DNA of 64,000 nt from Rhizobiales bacterium 65-79 (GCA_001896885.1 MKRJ01000011.1:104265-168264); one strand, 5' to 3'. Positions 25,396 to 35,521 are shown, numbered from the stretch's first letter. A program made the numbers and translations. Notes: generated by a model not told the origin, from the letters alone.

Positions 25396-25989
25396 ATGAC
25401 CGACGTTTCTCTCATCGACCGGCTGCTCGACGTGGTCGAGCAGGATATCCTGCCGAGGACCGAAGCCGGCGTCGCCGAAGGCAACAAGCTCTTCGGCGCC
25501 GCGATCCTGAGGAAGGACGACCGTTCGCTGGTTCTGGCCGAGACCAACAACGAAATGGAAAATCCGCTCTGGCACGGCGAGGTCCATGCCCTGAAACGCT
25601 TCTACGAGATGCCGAAGGCCGAGCGTCCGGACACAAAAGACTGCATCTTCCTCGCCACGCACGAGCCCTGTTCGCTCTGCCTGTCGGCCATCACCTGGAC
25701 CGGCTTCGACAATTTCTACTATCTCTTCAGCCACGAGGATTCCCGCGACAGTTTCGCTATCCCGCACGATCTGAATATCCTGAAGGAGGTCTTCAGGCTC
25801 GATCCGGGCGGCTACAACGCCGAGAACGCCTATTGGAAGAGCTATTCGCTGCCGAAGCTCGCAAAGGCCCTGCCGGAGAAGGAACGTGCGCGGCTGGAAG
25901 CCCGCATCCGTGCCATTTCCCAGCGCTACGACGCGCTTTCCAGCGAATATCAGGAAAGCAAGGCGGAAAACGACATTCCGCTTGCTTGA
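25396..25989 (+). CDS. Zinc nucleoside/nucleobase deaminase, substrate unknown
   Basis: A 197-residue cytidine/deoxycytidylate-deaminase-fold protein: WHGEVHALKRF (about residues 54-64) with the zinc His and proton-shuttle Glu, then THEPCSLCLSAITW (about 88-101) with the two zinc Cys. It has a C-terminal helical extension of about 60 residues that ordinary guanine or cytosine deaminases of this fold lack. It is the last gene of the puuE-allE-allA array (3-base spacing after allA), so it probably acts on a purine or a breakdown product. A separate amidohydrolase-type guanine deaminase is at 39355, which argues against plain guanine. Confidence 0.8.
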   Translation: MTDVSLIDRLLDVVEQDILPRTEAGVAEGNKLFGAAILRKDDRSLVLAETNNEMENPLWHGEVHALKRFYEMPKAERPDTKDCIFLATHEPCSLCLSAITWTGFDNFYYLFSHEDSRDSFAIPHDLNILKEVFRLDPGGYNAENAYWKSYSLPKLAKALPEKERARLEARIRAISQRYDALSSEYQESKAENDIPLA

Positions 25990-25995
25990 CCCGAA

Positions 25996-28386
25996 TCAGG
26001 TCACGACCCGCACCGGCACGGATTTCGCCGCCGGCACGTGGGCCTTCTCCGCCCGATGCCACAGCGGCACGAGCGGGTTGAGTTCCGGATAATAGCCGGC
26101 GCAATTGCCTTCGGGAATGTCGAAGGCGGTAACCCGGAGGCCGTCCACGCGCCGCTCGACGCCATCATCGGCGTGGGTCTCGAGGGCGATTTCCATCCCG
26201 TCCTCGAGTCCCATGCGATCGATATCCTTCTCGTTCATCAGGAGCACCATGCGGGTGCCTTCGATGCCGCGCAGGCGGTCGCTGTAGCCATAGATGGTGG
26301 TGTTGAACTGGTCGTTCGAGCGGATCGTCACGAGGGTGAGCACGTCGTTCCCCTTCACGTCGATGTCCGGATCGGTTTCGAGCGTCCTGGGAGGCAGGAA
26401 ATTCGCCTTCTTCGATTTGGTCTTCCAGATGCGCCGGCAGGCCAGGATATCGCGGTGGAAGCCGCCGGGCCTGCGGAAGCGCTGGTTGAAATCCTTGAAG
26501 TCGTCGGGAAAGCACCGCTCTATCTCCTCGCGGATCAAGGAATAGTCGCCGACCCATTCGTCCCAGGGAATCGAGCTTTCGCCCGGCACCGTCGCCTTGG
26601 CCAGTTCGGCGACGATCTTCGGCTCGGAAAGGACGTTATGGCCCGGGGGACGGCGCGTGCCGAACGAACCGTGGATGCAGGCGGTGGAATCCTCCATCGA
26701 GACCCATTGCTCGCCCGTCGCCTGAACGTCCTTTTCGAGGCGGGACAGGCAGGGAAGCAGATAGGTCACCTTGCCCGGCAGCAGATGGCTGCGGTTGAGC
26801 TTGGTGGCGATCTCGACATGCAGGTCGAGATTGCGCCACGCTTTCTCCACCAGCCCGGTCTCGGGCACGGCGCGCGCGAAGTTCCCGCCGAGCCCGACGA
26901 AGCCCTTCACGGAGCCGCCGATGACGCCCTCGCAGGTCTCGACCGTATCGAGGCCTTTCTCGCGCGGCGGCTCGAACGCGTAGAATTCGGCGATCCTGTC
27001 GAGCGGAACCAGTTCGGGCTTTTCCGAGATGCCGACGGTGCGCTGGCCCTGCACGTTGGAGTGGCCGCGAAGCGGGGACACGCCGGCGCCGGGCTTGCCG
27101 ATATTGCCGCGCATCATCAGGAGATTGCAGAGCATCTGAACGTTCTCGGTGCCGTGCCGGTGCTGGGTGAGCCCCATGCCGTAATTGCCGATGACCGCGC
27201 GAGAGCGCGAATAGACCTCGGCGACATGTTCGAGGTCCTCGCGCTGCAGGCCGGAGCGGGCAAGAATCCTGTCCCACGGCATGGAGCGCAGATGGGCCTC
27301 GAATTCCTCGAAACCCTTCGTGTGCTCCTCGATGAAGGCGACGTCGAGAACACGCTCGGCGCCGTTGTTGCGCGCCGCGTCGTCCATGGCCAAGAGTGCC
27401 TTGGCTATGCCCGTCATGGCGGCGATGTCGCCGCCGCCGCGCAACTGGAAATAGTGGCTCGACATTTTCGTGCCGGGGCCGGGGGACAGCATCTCCAATG
27501 GGTTCTGGGGGTTCTTGAACCGCTCCAGGCCGCGCTCGGGAAGCGGGTCGAAGGTGAAGACGGGAACGCCGCGCTTCCGCGCCTCCTGCAGAGGATGGAG
27601 CAGACGCGGCGCGGACACGCCCGTATTGTGGCCGAAGAAAAACATCATGTCGGTCTGCCGGAAATCCTCCAACTGGACCGTGCCGACCGGAGAGCCGATC
27701 GATTCCGGCAGGCCGACCGACGTGGATTCGTGGCACATGTTCGAGGAATCCGGCAGGTTCGAGGAACCGTAGATGCGCGCGAAGAGCTGGTACATGAACG
27801 AGGCTTCCAGCGAGGCGCGGCCGGAGGTGTAGAAGACGACCGATTTCGGATCGAGCCGGTTCAGTTCGGCGCCGATCTCGCGGAAGGCGTCTTCCCAAGC
27901 GACCTGTTCGTAGCGATCCGTGTCCGGATCATAGCGCATCGGCTCGGTGAGCCGGCCCTGCTTCTCCAGGTCATGGTCCGGCCAGTCCAAGAGTTCGGTG
28001 ACCGTGTGCTCGGCAAAGAAAGCCGGCTCGCAGCGGAATCTGGTTTGGTCCCAGATGGTGGCCTTGGCGCCGTTCTCGCAGAACTCGAAGGGCCTGGGGT
28101 CGGCGGGCTTCGCCCAGGAGCAGGAGACGCACATATAGCCGTCGGCCTTGTTCTGCCGCATCAGCGTCGCCCAGATATCGGACGCCAGCAGGTCCTCGGC
28201 ATGAGCCTTTTTGGCAAGGGATTTCAGCGACCCCCACCCGCCGGTCGGGTGATTGTATTGCTCGATGCGGACAGGTCCCCTTGTGTCGTGTTCCCTGGTG
28301 TCGTGTGTCACGGTTTCGCTCGCGTCTGGATGGGTTTCGACCGAAACAGCCGCGGCATCCCTTTGTTCCGATCGTTGCACGGACAT
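25996..28386 (-). CDS. FdhF/YdeP-family molybdopterin oxidoreductase
   Basis: A 796-residue formate-dehydrogenase-H-like protein of the YdeP group. A Cys cluster CVSCSW...FEFC occurs at about residues 85-105; SGRASLEASFMYQLFAR, MCHESTSVGLPESIG and QHRHGTENVQMLCNLLMMRGNIGKPGAG-type molybdopterin segments follow; the C-terminal molydopterin-dinucleotide domain has LVTIRSNDQFNTTIYGY. There is no signal peptide, so it is cytoplasmic; the in vivo substrate of this family is not established. The ATG at 28386 gives normal length; an in-frame TTG at 28482 would add 32 residues. It is divergent from the first binding-protein gene, with no fdh accessory genes nearby. Confidence 0.85.
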   Translation of the reverse strand: MSVQRSEQRDAAAVSVETHPDASETVTHDTREHDTRGPVRIEQYNHPTGGWGSLKSLAKKAHAEDLLASDIWATLMRQNKADGYMCVSCSWAKPADPRPFEFCENGAKATIWDQTRFRCEPAFFAEHTVTELLDWPDHDLEKQGRLTEPMRYDPDTDRYEQVAWEDAFREIGAELNRLDPKSVVFYTSGRASLEASFMYQLFARIYGSSNLPDSSNMCHESTSVGLPESIGSPVGTVQLEDFRQTDMMFFFGHNTGVSAPRLLHPLQEARKRGVPVFTFDPLPERGLERFKNPQNPLEMLSPGPGTKMSSHYFQLRGGGDIAAMTGIAKALLAMDDAARNNGAERVLDVAFIEEHTKGFEEFEAHLRSMPWDRILARSGLQREDLEHVAEVYSRSRAVIGNYGMGLTQHRHGTENVQMLCNLLMMRGNIGKPGAGVSPLRGHSNVQGQRTVGISEKPELVPLDRIAEFYAFEPPREKGLDTVETCEGVIGGSVKGFVGLGGNFARAVPETGLVEKAWRNLDLHVEIATKLNRSHLLPGKVTYLLPCLSRLEKDVQATGEQWVSMEDSTACIHGSFGTRRPPGHNVLSEPKIVAELAKATVPGESSIPWDEWVGDYSLIREEIERCFPDDFKDFNQRFRRPGGFHRDILACRRIWKTKSKKANFLPPRTLETDPDIDVKGNDVLTLVTIRSNDQFNTTIYGYSDRLRGIEGTRMVLLMNEKDIDRMGLEDGMEIALETHADDGVERRVDGLRVTAFDIPEGNCAGYYPELNPLVPLWHRAEKAHVPAAKSVPVRVVT

Positions 28387-28589
28387 TGCTCGCAGGCTGT
28401 GGAATCCCGGCAGGCCTTCTGGCCAAGAATCGCCTGCCGCTTCGGTGCCGCGATGGGTGGGCAAAGGACGCACGATTTCCAATTATGGTAATTACATTTC
28501 GATAAGTGTGAAACACGGATCATCTCCGCCATGGATAGTGGAAAAAGCGGATCGGGTTGGGACTTTAATCCGCCTGGAAGGAGACCGTC

Positions 28590-30179
28590 ATGTCGAACGA
28601 ACTGGAATTCCTGGGCAGCCGCGTGGTGCGTGGAAAGCTCAGCCGGCGCGATTTCCTCGGTCGCGCGGCGGCGCTCGGCATCTCGGCCGCCTTCGCCAAT
28701 TCGCTCCTGGACCGCGCGGCTCATGCGGCCGGGCCGCAGCGCGGCGGCACGCTGAAGGCCGGGCTGGTCGGCGGTGAATCCACCGAAACGCTCGATCCGG
28801 CGACCACCAACAACCAGGTCATGGGCGCCTTCGCCCGCTGCTGGGGAGAGAAGCTGGTCGATGTTTCCGAAAAAGGTGAAATCGTTCCGCGGCTGGCGGA
28901 GGAGGTCGGCTCCTCTCCCGACGCCAAGGTGTGGACCTTCAAGGTCCGCAAGGGCGTCTCTTTTCATAACGGCAAGGAGCTGACGGCCGAGGACGTGCGC
29001 GCCACGATCGAGCGCCATGCGGGGCCGGAATCGAAATCCGGCGCGCTCGGCATCCTCGGAGGCATCGACACGCTGAAGGTCGACGGCGACGATTTCATCG
29101 TCACCCTCAAGGAGGCGAATGCCGACCTCGCCTATCTGATGGCCGACTATCATCTCATCATCCAGCCGAACGGCGGCAAGGACGATCCGAAAGCCGGTAT
29201 CGGCACCGGACCCTACAAGGTCGCCAGCCATCAGCCCGGCGTGCGGGCGACCGGGCTGCGCTACGACCACTACTGGGACGCGGAGCATTTCGGCTTCGCC
29301 GATCAGGTGGAAATCACCACGGTCAACGATTCGACCGCCCGCACAGCCGCGCTGCAGAGCGGCCAGGTGCATATGATCAATCGCGTTGAGCCGAAGGTGA
29401 TTTCGCTTCTGAAGCGCGTGCCCGGCGTCAGCATCCAGAATATCGGCGGCAGTGCACACTACGTGTTCGCCATGCAGTGCATCACGCCGCCCTTCGACAA
29501 CAACGATCTCAGGCTGGCGCTGAAATACGCAATCGACCGCAAGGAGATGGTCGACAAGATCCTGCGCGGCTACGGCTCCGTCGGCAACGATTTCCCGATC
29601 AACGCCGCCTATCCGCTTTTCTCGGATGACATCGAGCAGCGGACTTACGACCCGGACAAGGCGGCGTTCCACTTCAAGAAGTCGGGCCATGAGGGGCCGG
29701 TCGTGCTCCGGACGTCGGATGTGGCCTTTCCGGGCGCGGTCGACGCGGCCGCCCTTTACCAGCAGAGCTGCGCCAAGGCCGGCATCACGCTCTCGGTCAT
29801 GCGCGAACCGGGCGACGGCTACTGGTCGGAAGTATGGAACAAGAAGCCCTTCGCGGCTTCGTATTGGATCGGCCGGCCGACGCAGGACCAGCAATATTCA
29901 ACGGTCTATCTTTCCACGGCCGACTGGAACGAGACGCGCTTCCGCGATCCCTCTTTCGACAAGATGGTGGTCGCCGCGCGCGCCGAACTCGACCCAGCCA
30001 AGCGAAAGGCGATTTATCGCGACATGGCCCTGATTATCCGCGACCGCGGCGGTGCCGTCATCCCGATGTTCAACCAGTGGATCGACGCCATCTCCGACAA
30101 GGTAAAGGGCTACAGGCCCATGCCGGCAGGCGAGCTGATGAGCAGTCTTGCACTCATTTCCTGCTGGCTGGAAGCTTGA
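28590..30179 (+). CDS. ABC transporter substrate-binding protein, family 5 (copy 1)
   Basis: A 529-residue peptide/opine-type periplasmic binding protein. A twin-arginine signal, LSRRDFLGRAAALG, lies at about residues 17-30 with cleavage after a HAA/AAG segment; then GGTLKAGLVGG and the SBP_bac_5 body (WTFKVRKGVSFHNGKELTAEDV). GGAAGGAG precedes the ATG. It is very similar over its whole length to the next gene. It belongs with the permeases and ATPase downstream; the ligand is unknown. Confidence 0.93.
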   Translation: MSNELEFLGSRVVRGKLSRRDFLGRAAALGISAAFANSLLDRAAHAAGPQRGGTLKAGLVGGESTETLDPATTNNQVMGAFARCWGEKLVDVSEKGEIVPRLAEEVGSSPDAKVWTFKVRKGVSFHNGKELTAEDVRATIERHAGPESKSGALGILGGIDTLKVDGDDFIVTLKEANADLAYLMADYHLIIQPNGGKDDPKAGIGTGPYKVASHQPGVRATGLRYDHYWDAEHFGFADQVEITTVNDSTARTAALQSGQVHMINRVEPKVISLLKRVPGVSIQNIGGSAHYVFAMQCITPPFDNNDLRLALKYAIDRKEMVDKILRGYGSVGNDFPINAAYPLFSDDIEQRTYDPDKAAFHFKKSGHEGPVVLRTSDVAFPGAVDAAALYQQSCAKAGITLSVMREPGDGYWSEVWNKKPFAASYWIGRPTQDQQYSTVYLSTADWNETRFRDPSFDKMVVAARAELDPAKRKAIYRDMALIIRDRGGAVIPMFNQWIDAISDKVKGYRPMPAGELMSSLALISCWLEA

Positions 30180-30229
30180 CCGGGACGAGCGGGGGCAGCA
30201 CAGTAAAGAACAAGGGAACCATGCGCTTC

Positions 30230-30247
30230 GCCTCGCCAAGGCGAGGC
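30230..30247. repeat. Short perfect hairpin between the two binding-protein genes
   Basis: GCCTCGCC and GGCGAGGC face each other with only AA between, a perfect palindrome in the 227-base gap. No run of T follows, so it may be an RNA stability or attenuating hairpin rather than a terminator. Confidence 0.4.
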
Positions 30248-30406
30248 TGCCGGAGGAAACGCGTAAGGGCGGGCAGATTAGTCCAATCCAGGCACATCGT
30301 TTGCGCCAATCGATGTCGTATTCGAGCTTGTTTGCGGACCTGATTTCCCGTCAATATTGCGGCAAGAAAGCCAACAAAAACGACAATTCCAGAGTGAGGA
30401 GCATTC

Positions 30407-31993
30407 ATGTCGAACGAACTTGAGTATCTCAGCCATCGTGTCGCCGCCGGCCGGCTGAACCGCCGCGACTTCCTCGGGCGCGCCGCCGCGCTCGGCGTGA
30501 CTGCGACCGTCGCCAATTCGATGATCGCAAGCGCGGTCATGGCGGCCGGCCCGGTCAAGGGCGGGACCTTGAAGGCCGGCCTGCAGGGCGGTGAGTCCAC
30601 AAACGTGCTCGATCCGGCCCTCGACCTCAGCCAGGTCAATTTCAATTTCAGCAAATGCTGGGGCGAACTGCTGGTCGATACCAATCCCGACGGCAGCATC
30701 GACTATCACATCGCCGAATCGATCGGTTCCAACAAGGACGCCACGGTGTGGACCATGAAGATCCGCAAGGGGATCGAGTTCCACGATGGAAAGCCGGTGA
30801 CGTCGGCCGATGTCGTGGCGACGCTCGAGCGGCACAGCGACGCCAAGTCGAAGTCGGCCGCGCTCGGCATCCTGCAGGGCATCAAGGCGATGAAGGCCGA
30901 TGGCGACGAGGTCGTCGTCACGCTGAAGGACGCCAACGCCGACTTCCCCTACCTGATGGCGGACTACCACCTGGTCATCCAGCCGAACGGGGGTAAGGAC
31001 AACCCGAACGCCGGCATCAGCGCCGGCCCCTACAAGGTCACCGTCAACGAGCCCGGCGTGCGCTACGGCGGCGAGAAGTTCAAGAATTACTGGCAGGGCG
31101 ACAAGCTCGGCCATGCGGACCAGATCGAGATCATCGTGATCAACGACGCGACCGCGCGGACGGCGGCGCTGCAGAGCGGCCAGGTGCAGATGATCAACCG
31201 CGTCGAGCCGAAGATCGTCGACCTCGTCAAGCGTATTTCCGGCGTGACGATCCGGACCGTCTCGGGCCGCGGCTTCTATCCCTTCAACATGTTCTGCGAC
31301 ACGGCGCCTTTCGACAACAACGACCTCAGGATGGCGCTGAAGCTGGCGATGGACCGCCAGGAGATGCTGGAGAAGATCCTGCGCGGCTACGGTGCGGTCG
31401 GCAACGATTTCCCGATCAACGAGGCCTATCCGCTCTTCACCCCGCTCGAGCAGAGGAAGTTCGATCCGGACAAGGCGGGCGAATACTACAAGAAGTCCGG
31501 CCATTCCGGCTCGATCCTTCTGCGCACCTCCGATGTCGCCTTTCCTGGCGCGGTCGACGCCGCGGCGCTTTACCAGCAAAGCTGTGCCAAGGCCGGCATC
31601 AAGATCGACATCAAGCGCGAGCCGGGCGACGGCTACTGGTCGGAAGTGTGGAACAAGAAGCCATTCTCCGAATCCTATTGGGGCGGGCGCGCCACCCAGG
31701 ACCAGATGTATTCGACGGCCTATGTTTCGAGCGCCGACTGGAACGATACCCGCTGGAAACGGCCGGAGTTCGACAAGATGGTCGTTGCCGCGCGCGGCGA
31801 GCTCGACCAGGACAAGCGCAAGAAGATGTATGCCGACATGGGCATGATGATGCGCGACCAAGGCGGACTGATCGTGCCCTTCTTCAACCAGTACATCGAC
31901 GCCACCGGCAAGAACGTCCAGGGATGGGTGAACAACCCCGCCGCGGAGATGTGCAACGGCTATGCGCTTTCATTGTGCTGGGTCGCGGCCTAG
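30407..31993 (+). CDS. ABC transporter substrate-binding protein, family 5 (copy 2)
   Basis: A 528-residue paralogue of the preceding protein, starting with the same MSNELE segment and twin-arginine signal (LNRRDFLGRAAALG, about residues 17-30). Blocks such as SGQVQMINRVEPK, LRGYGAVGNDFPIN and REPGDGYWSEVWNKKPF are almost unchanged between copies, while the residues around the predicted pocket (for example GRGFYPFNMFCD here against GSAHYVFAMQCI) differ. This suggests tandem duplication followed by ligand divergence. GTGAGGAG precedes the ATG; the permease gene follows after 15 bases. Confidence 0.93.
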   Translation: MSNELEYLSHRVAAGRLNRRDFLGRAAALGVTATVANSMIASAVMAAGPVKGGTLKAGLQGGESTNVLDPALDLSQVNFNFSKCWGELLVDTNPDGSIDYHIAESIGSNKDATVWTMKIRKGIEFHDGKPVTSADVVATLERHSDAKSKSAALGILQGIKAMKADGDEVVVTLKDANADFPYLMADYHLVIQPNGGKDNPNAGISAGPYKVTVNEPGVRYGGEKFKNYWQGDKLGHADQIEIIVINDATARTAALQSGQVQMINRVEPKIVDLVKRISGVTIRTVSGRGFYPFNMFCDTAPFDNNDLRMALKLAMDRQEMLEKILRGYGAVGNDFPINEAYPLFTPLEQRKFDPDKAGEYYKKSGHSGSILLRTSDVAFPGAVDAAALYQQSCAKAGIKIDIKREPGDGYWSEVWNKKPFSESYWGGRATQDQMYSTAYVSSADWNDTRWKRPEFDKMVVAARGELDQDKRKKMYADMGMMMRDQGGLIVPFFNQYIDATGKNVQGWVNNPAAEMCNGYALSLCWVAA

Positions 31994-32008
31994 ACGGGCC
32001 GCGATTCC

Positions 32009-32968
32009 ATGGGGGCGCCTCTTCTCAAGCTCGTCGGTAAACGGATCGGGCTGAGCATCGGCCTATTGTTCGCAGTCTCGGTCCTGATTTTCGTCGGGAC
32101 CCAGATCCTGCCCGGCGACGTCGCCCAGTCCATCCTTGGACAGGCGGCGACGCCGGAGGCGGTCGCGAACCTCAGGGCACAGCTCGGGCTGAATGATCCG
32201 GCCTATGTCCGCTATTTCCATTGGCTGTTCGGCCTGTTGACCGGCAATTTGGGAACGGCGCTCTCGAACGGACTGCCGATCGGGCCGGCGATCGCCGAGC
32301 GGCTGAAGAATACGCTGTTCCTCGCCTTCTGGGCGGCGGCGGTGTCGATCCCGCTGTCCATCATCCTGGGTCTCATCGCGGTCCGGCACAAGAACGGCTT
32401 CATCGACAAGTTGATCTCGGCTTCCACCCTGGCGGCGATCTCGCTGCCGGATTTCTTCATCGGCTACCTCCTGATCTATTTCGTCGCCGTGAAGCTCGGC
32501 TGGTTCACCAGTGTCTCCACGGTCTATGACGGTATGCCGTTCCTCAGCCGCATGGTGGCGATCGCGCTGCCGGCGTTAACACTCACGCTCGTCGTGCTTG
32601 CGCAGATGATGCGGATGACGCGCGCGGCCATCCTGAACGTGATGCAGTCGGCCTATGTGGAGACCGCGGAGCTCAAGGGCCTGTCGCGCTCGGAGATCAT
32701 CTGGCGGCATGCCTTCCCCAACGCGGTGGCGCCGATCATCAATGTCGTAATGCTGAACCTCGCCTATCTCGTGGTCGGGGTCGTCGTCATCGAGGTGATC
32801 TTCGTCTATCCCGGCATGGGGCAGTACCTGGTGGATCACGTCGCCAAGCGCGACGTGCCGGTGGTCCAGGATTGCGGCCTTATCTTCGCCGCCGTCTATA
32901 TCGGCCTCAACATGCTGGCGGATATCTTCTCGATCCTGTCCAACCCGCGCCTCAGGCATCCGAAATAG
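32009..32968 (+). CDS. ABC transporter permease (DppB type)
   Basis: A 319-residue inner-membrane permease with about six hydrophobic segments; the first (LSIGLLFAVSVLIFVGTQILPGD) is followed by the periplasmic QLGLNDP segment typical of DppB/OppB. The EAA loop occurs at ETAELKGLSRSEIIWRHAFPNA (about 220). It pairs with the next permease. Start ATG has only a weak ribosome site, consistent with coupling to the gene before it. Confidence 0.92.
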   Translation: MGAPLLKLVGKRIGLSIGLLFAVSVLIFVGTQILPGDVAQSILGQAATPEAVANLRAQLGLNDPAYVRYFHWLFGLLTGNLGTALSNGLPIGPAIAERLKNTLFLAFWAAAVSIPLSIILGLIAVRHKNGFIDKLISASTLAAISLPDFFIGYLLIYFVAVKLGWFTSVSTVYDGMPFLSRMVAIALPALTLTLVVLAQMMRMTRAAILNVMQSAYVETAELKGLSRSEIIWRHAFPNAVAPIINVVMLNLAYLVVGVVVIEVIFVYPGMGQYLVDHVAKRDVPVVQDCGLIFAAVYIGLNMLADIFSILSNPRLRHPK

Positions 32969-32978
32969 GAGAAGGCGG

Positions 32979-33809
32979 ATGCTGAACATTAGGCGAATTC
33001 CGATCAGTGCGCTCGCCGGCATTCTGGTGACGCTGCTGTTCGTGCTGGCGGCGATCTTCACGCCCTGGATCGCGCCTTATCCGGATGCGGCCATCGTCGG
33101 CGACGTATGGGCGCCGGCATCCGCCGCGCACTGGCTGGGCACCGACAATCTCGGCCGCGATCTTCTGACGCGGCTGCTCTACGGCGCGCGCATCACGCTG
33201 TTCATCGCCTTCCTGGCGACGGTCCTGTCGTTCACGCTGGGTGCCAGCCTCGGGTTCTCCGCCGCCGTCGTCGGCGGCTGGTTCGACGAATTGCTGTCGC
33301 GCTTCGTCGACCTGATCATGTCGATCCCGACGCTGATCTTCGCACTCGTCGTCCTTTCGGTGCTGCCTTCGACGACGCTGACGCTGATCCTCGTCATGGG
33401 CGTCCTCGATTCCACGCGCGTCTTCCGCATTTCCCGGGCCGTCGCCGTCGACATAAACGTCATGGACTTCGTCGAGGCGGCCAAGTTGCGCGGCGAGGGG
33501 AGGCTCTGGATCATCTTCCGTGAAATCCTTCCCAACGCGCTTTCGCCGCTGGTGGCGGAACTCGGGCTGCGCTTCATTTTTGCCATCCTGTTCCTGTCGG
33601 CTCTTTCCTTCCTCGGGCTCGGCGTGCAGCCGCCGAATTCGGATTGGGGCGGCATGGTCAAGGACAACAAGGAAGGCATCGTCTTCGGCATCCCGGCGGC
33701 GCTCCTGCCGGCCGCTGCGATCTCGGTCCTCGCGATCTCGGTGAACCTGGTGGCGGACTGGATCCTCAACCGCACCACCGACCTCAAGGGAGGGCGCGGC
33801 AATGGCTAG
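32979..33809 (+). CDS. ABC transporter permease (DppC type)
   Basis: A 276-residue permease. The N-terminal helix is followed by the DppC hallmark HWLGTDNLGRDLLTRLLYGAR (about 48-68). The EAA loop is VEAAKLRGEGRLWIIFREIL and the C-terminal end has LSFLGLGVQPPNSDWG. AAGGCGG precedes the ATG. Its last eight bases overlap the ATPase gene. Confidence 0.92.
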   Translation: MLNIRRIPISALAGILVTLLFVLAAIFTPWIAPYPDAAIVGDVWAPASAAHWLGTDNLGRDLLTRLLYGARITLFIAFLATVLSFTLGASLGFSAAVVGGWFDELLSRFVDLIMSIPTLIFALVVLSVLPSTTLTLILVMGVLDSTRVFRISRAVAVDINVMDFVEAAKLRGEGRLWIIFREILPNALSPLVAELGLRFIFAILFLSALSFLGLGVQPPNSDWGGMVKDNKEGIVFGIPAALLPAAAISVLAISVNLVADWILNRTTDLKGGRGNG

Positions 33810-35469
33810 AGCGGCAAAGAACGCGCCCGACCGCACGTCCGACACGCTCCTCGACATCCGCAACCTGCGGATCGAGGCAACGGTCTATCCGCCAGGCGAG
33901 GATCCGAAGAACGTCGTCATCGTCGACGACGTGTCGGTCAAGCTGGAGCGCGGAAAGGTCCTCGGCCTCATCGGCGAATCGGGCGCCGGCAAATCGACCA
34001 TCGGTCTTTCCTCGATGGGCTATGGGCGCGGCGGCGTGCGCATCACCGGTGGTGAGGTCATCCTCAACGGCCGCGACATCCTGAAGGGCGGCCCATCCGG
34101 CTTCCGCAAGCTGCGCGGCAGGGAGGTCTGCTACGTCGCCCAGTCGGCGGCGGCGGCCTTCAACCCGGCCCACAGGCTGATGCGGCAGGTGATCGAGGCG
34201 TCGCTGAAGCACGGCGTCTCTTCGCGCGCCGAGGCGGAAAAGCGCGCAATCGCGCTTTTCAAGGAGGTCAGCCTGCCCGACCCCGAGCATATCGGCAACC
34301 GCTACCCGCACCAGGTCTCCGGCGGGCAGTTGCAGCGGGTGATGACGGCGATGGCGCTCTGCTCCAAGCCGGACCTCATCGTCTTCGACGAGCCGACGAC
34401 GGCGCTCGACGTGACGACGCAGATCGACGTGCTGGCGGCGATCAAGAAGGCCATCCGCGATACCGGGGTCGCCGCGCTCTACATCACCCATGATCTGGCG
34501 GTGGTGGCGCAGGTCGCCGACGACATCATGGTGCTGCGCCACGGCAAGAAGGTGGAGAAGGGCGACACCCACCAGATCATCAAGGAGCCCCGGCAGGCAT
34601 ATACCAACGCGCTGGTCTCGGTGCACTCCATCCCGCACGAGGAGCAGAAGCCGGCCGCGCCGCTTCTCTCGGTGAAGAACGTTACGGCCGCCTATGGCGG
34701 CGGCACGGTGAAGGTTCTGAAGAACGTGTCGGTCGAAGTCGCGGCGGGGCAGACGTTGGCCGTGGTCGGCGAATCGGGCTCCGGCAAGTCGACGCTGGCG
34801 CGCGCCATCACCGGGCTCCTGCCGCCGATGGAGGGCAGCGTCGAGTTCGACGGCAGGACGCTGCCCAAGCGGCTCGCCGACCGGACGAAGAACGATCTGC
34901 GCGAATTGCAGATGATCTACCAGATGGCGGATGTGGCGATGAACCCGCGCCAGACCGTCGGCACGATCATCGGCCGTCCGATCGAGTTCTATTTCGGCAA
35001 GCGCGGGCGCGAGCGCGATCGCATGGTCGCCGAACTGCTGGACAAGATCGAGATGGGGACGGGTTTCGGCGACCGCTATCCGGCCGAACTCTCCGGCGGA
35101 CAGAAGCAACGTGTCTGCATCGCGCGGGCGCTTGCTGCCAAGCCCAAGCTCATCATCTGCGACGAGGTGACGAGCGCGCTCGATCCGCTCGTGGCGAACG
35201 GCATCCTCAAGCTCCTCCTCAACCTGCAGAAGGAGGAGAACGTCGCCTATGTCTTCATCACGCACGACCTCGCGACGGTGAAGTCGATCGCCGATTCGAT
35301 CGCAGTCATGTATCAGGGCTCGGTCGTCCGCTACGGGCCGAAGTCAAAGGTGCTCGCCCCGCCCTTCGATGCCTATACCGACCTTCTCCTCTCCTCCGTG
35401 CCGGAAATGGAACTCGGCTGGCTGGAAAAGGCGATGGCGAGCCGGCGCATGGAAGCGGCGGGGAACTAG
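33802..35469 (+). CDS. ABC transporter ATP-binding protein, fused DppD-DppF type
   Basis: A 555-residue tandem ATPase. First cassette: Walker [10 protein letters not shown] (about 55-63), signature VSGGQLQRV (about 172), Walker [13 protein letters not shown]. Second: GESGSGKST (about 323-331), signature LSGGQKQRV (about 430), Walker [13 protein letters not shown]. Each half carries the oligopeptide-type Q-loop. It powers the two permeases. The operon then meets the ParDE module before the phosphodiesterase. Confidence 0.95.
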   Translation: MARAAKNAPDRTSDTLLDIRNLRIEATVYPPGEDPKNVVIVDDVSVKLERGKVLGLIGESGAGKSTIGLSSMGYGRGGVRITGGEVILNGRDILKGGPSGFRKLRGREVCYVAQSAAAAFNPAHRLMRQVIEASLKHGVSSRAEAEKRAIALFKEVSLPDPEHIGNRYPHQVSGGQLQRVMTAMALCSKPDLIVFDEPTTALDVTTQIDVLAAIKKAIRDTGVAALYITHDLAVVAQVADDIMVLRHGKKVEKGDTHQIIKEPRQAYTNALVSVHSIPHEEQKPAAPLLSVKNVTAAYGGGTVKVLKNVSVEVAAGQTLAVVGESGSGKSTLARAITGLLPPMEGSVEFDGRTLPKRLADRTKNDLRELQMIYQMADVAMNPRQTVGTIIGRPIEFYFGKRGRERDRMVAELLDKIEMGTGFGDRYPAELSGGQKQRVCIARALAAKPKLIICDEVTSALDPLVANGILKLLLNLQKEENVAYVFITHDLATVKSIADSIAVMYQGSVVRYGPKSKVLAPPFDAYTDLLLSSVPEMELGWLEKAMASRRMEAAGN

Positions 35470-35495
35470 GCGCGCGTATCGACCGGTTGATGAAA

Positions 35496-35512
35496 GTACC
35501 AGATTCTGGTAC
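35496..35512. promoter_or_regulatory. Probable ParD operator
   Basis: GTACCAGATTCTGGTAC is a perfect 17-base inverted repeat (8-base arms, central T) ending nine bases before the ParD start codon. Type II antitoxins usually repress their own operon through such a site. Confidence 0.7.
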
Positions 35513-35521
35513 AGGGCACCG

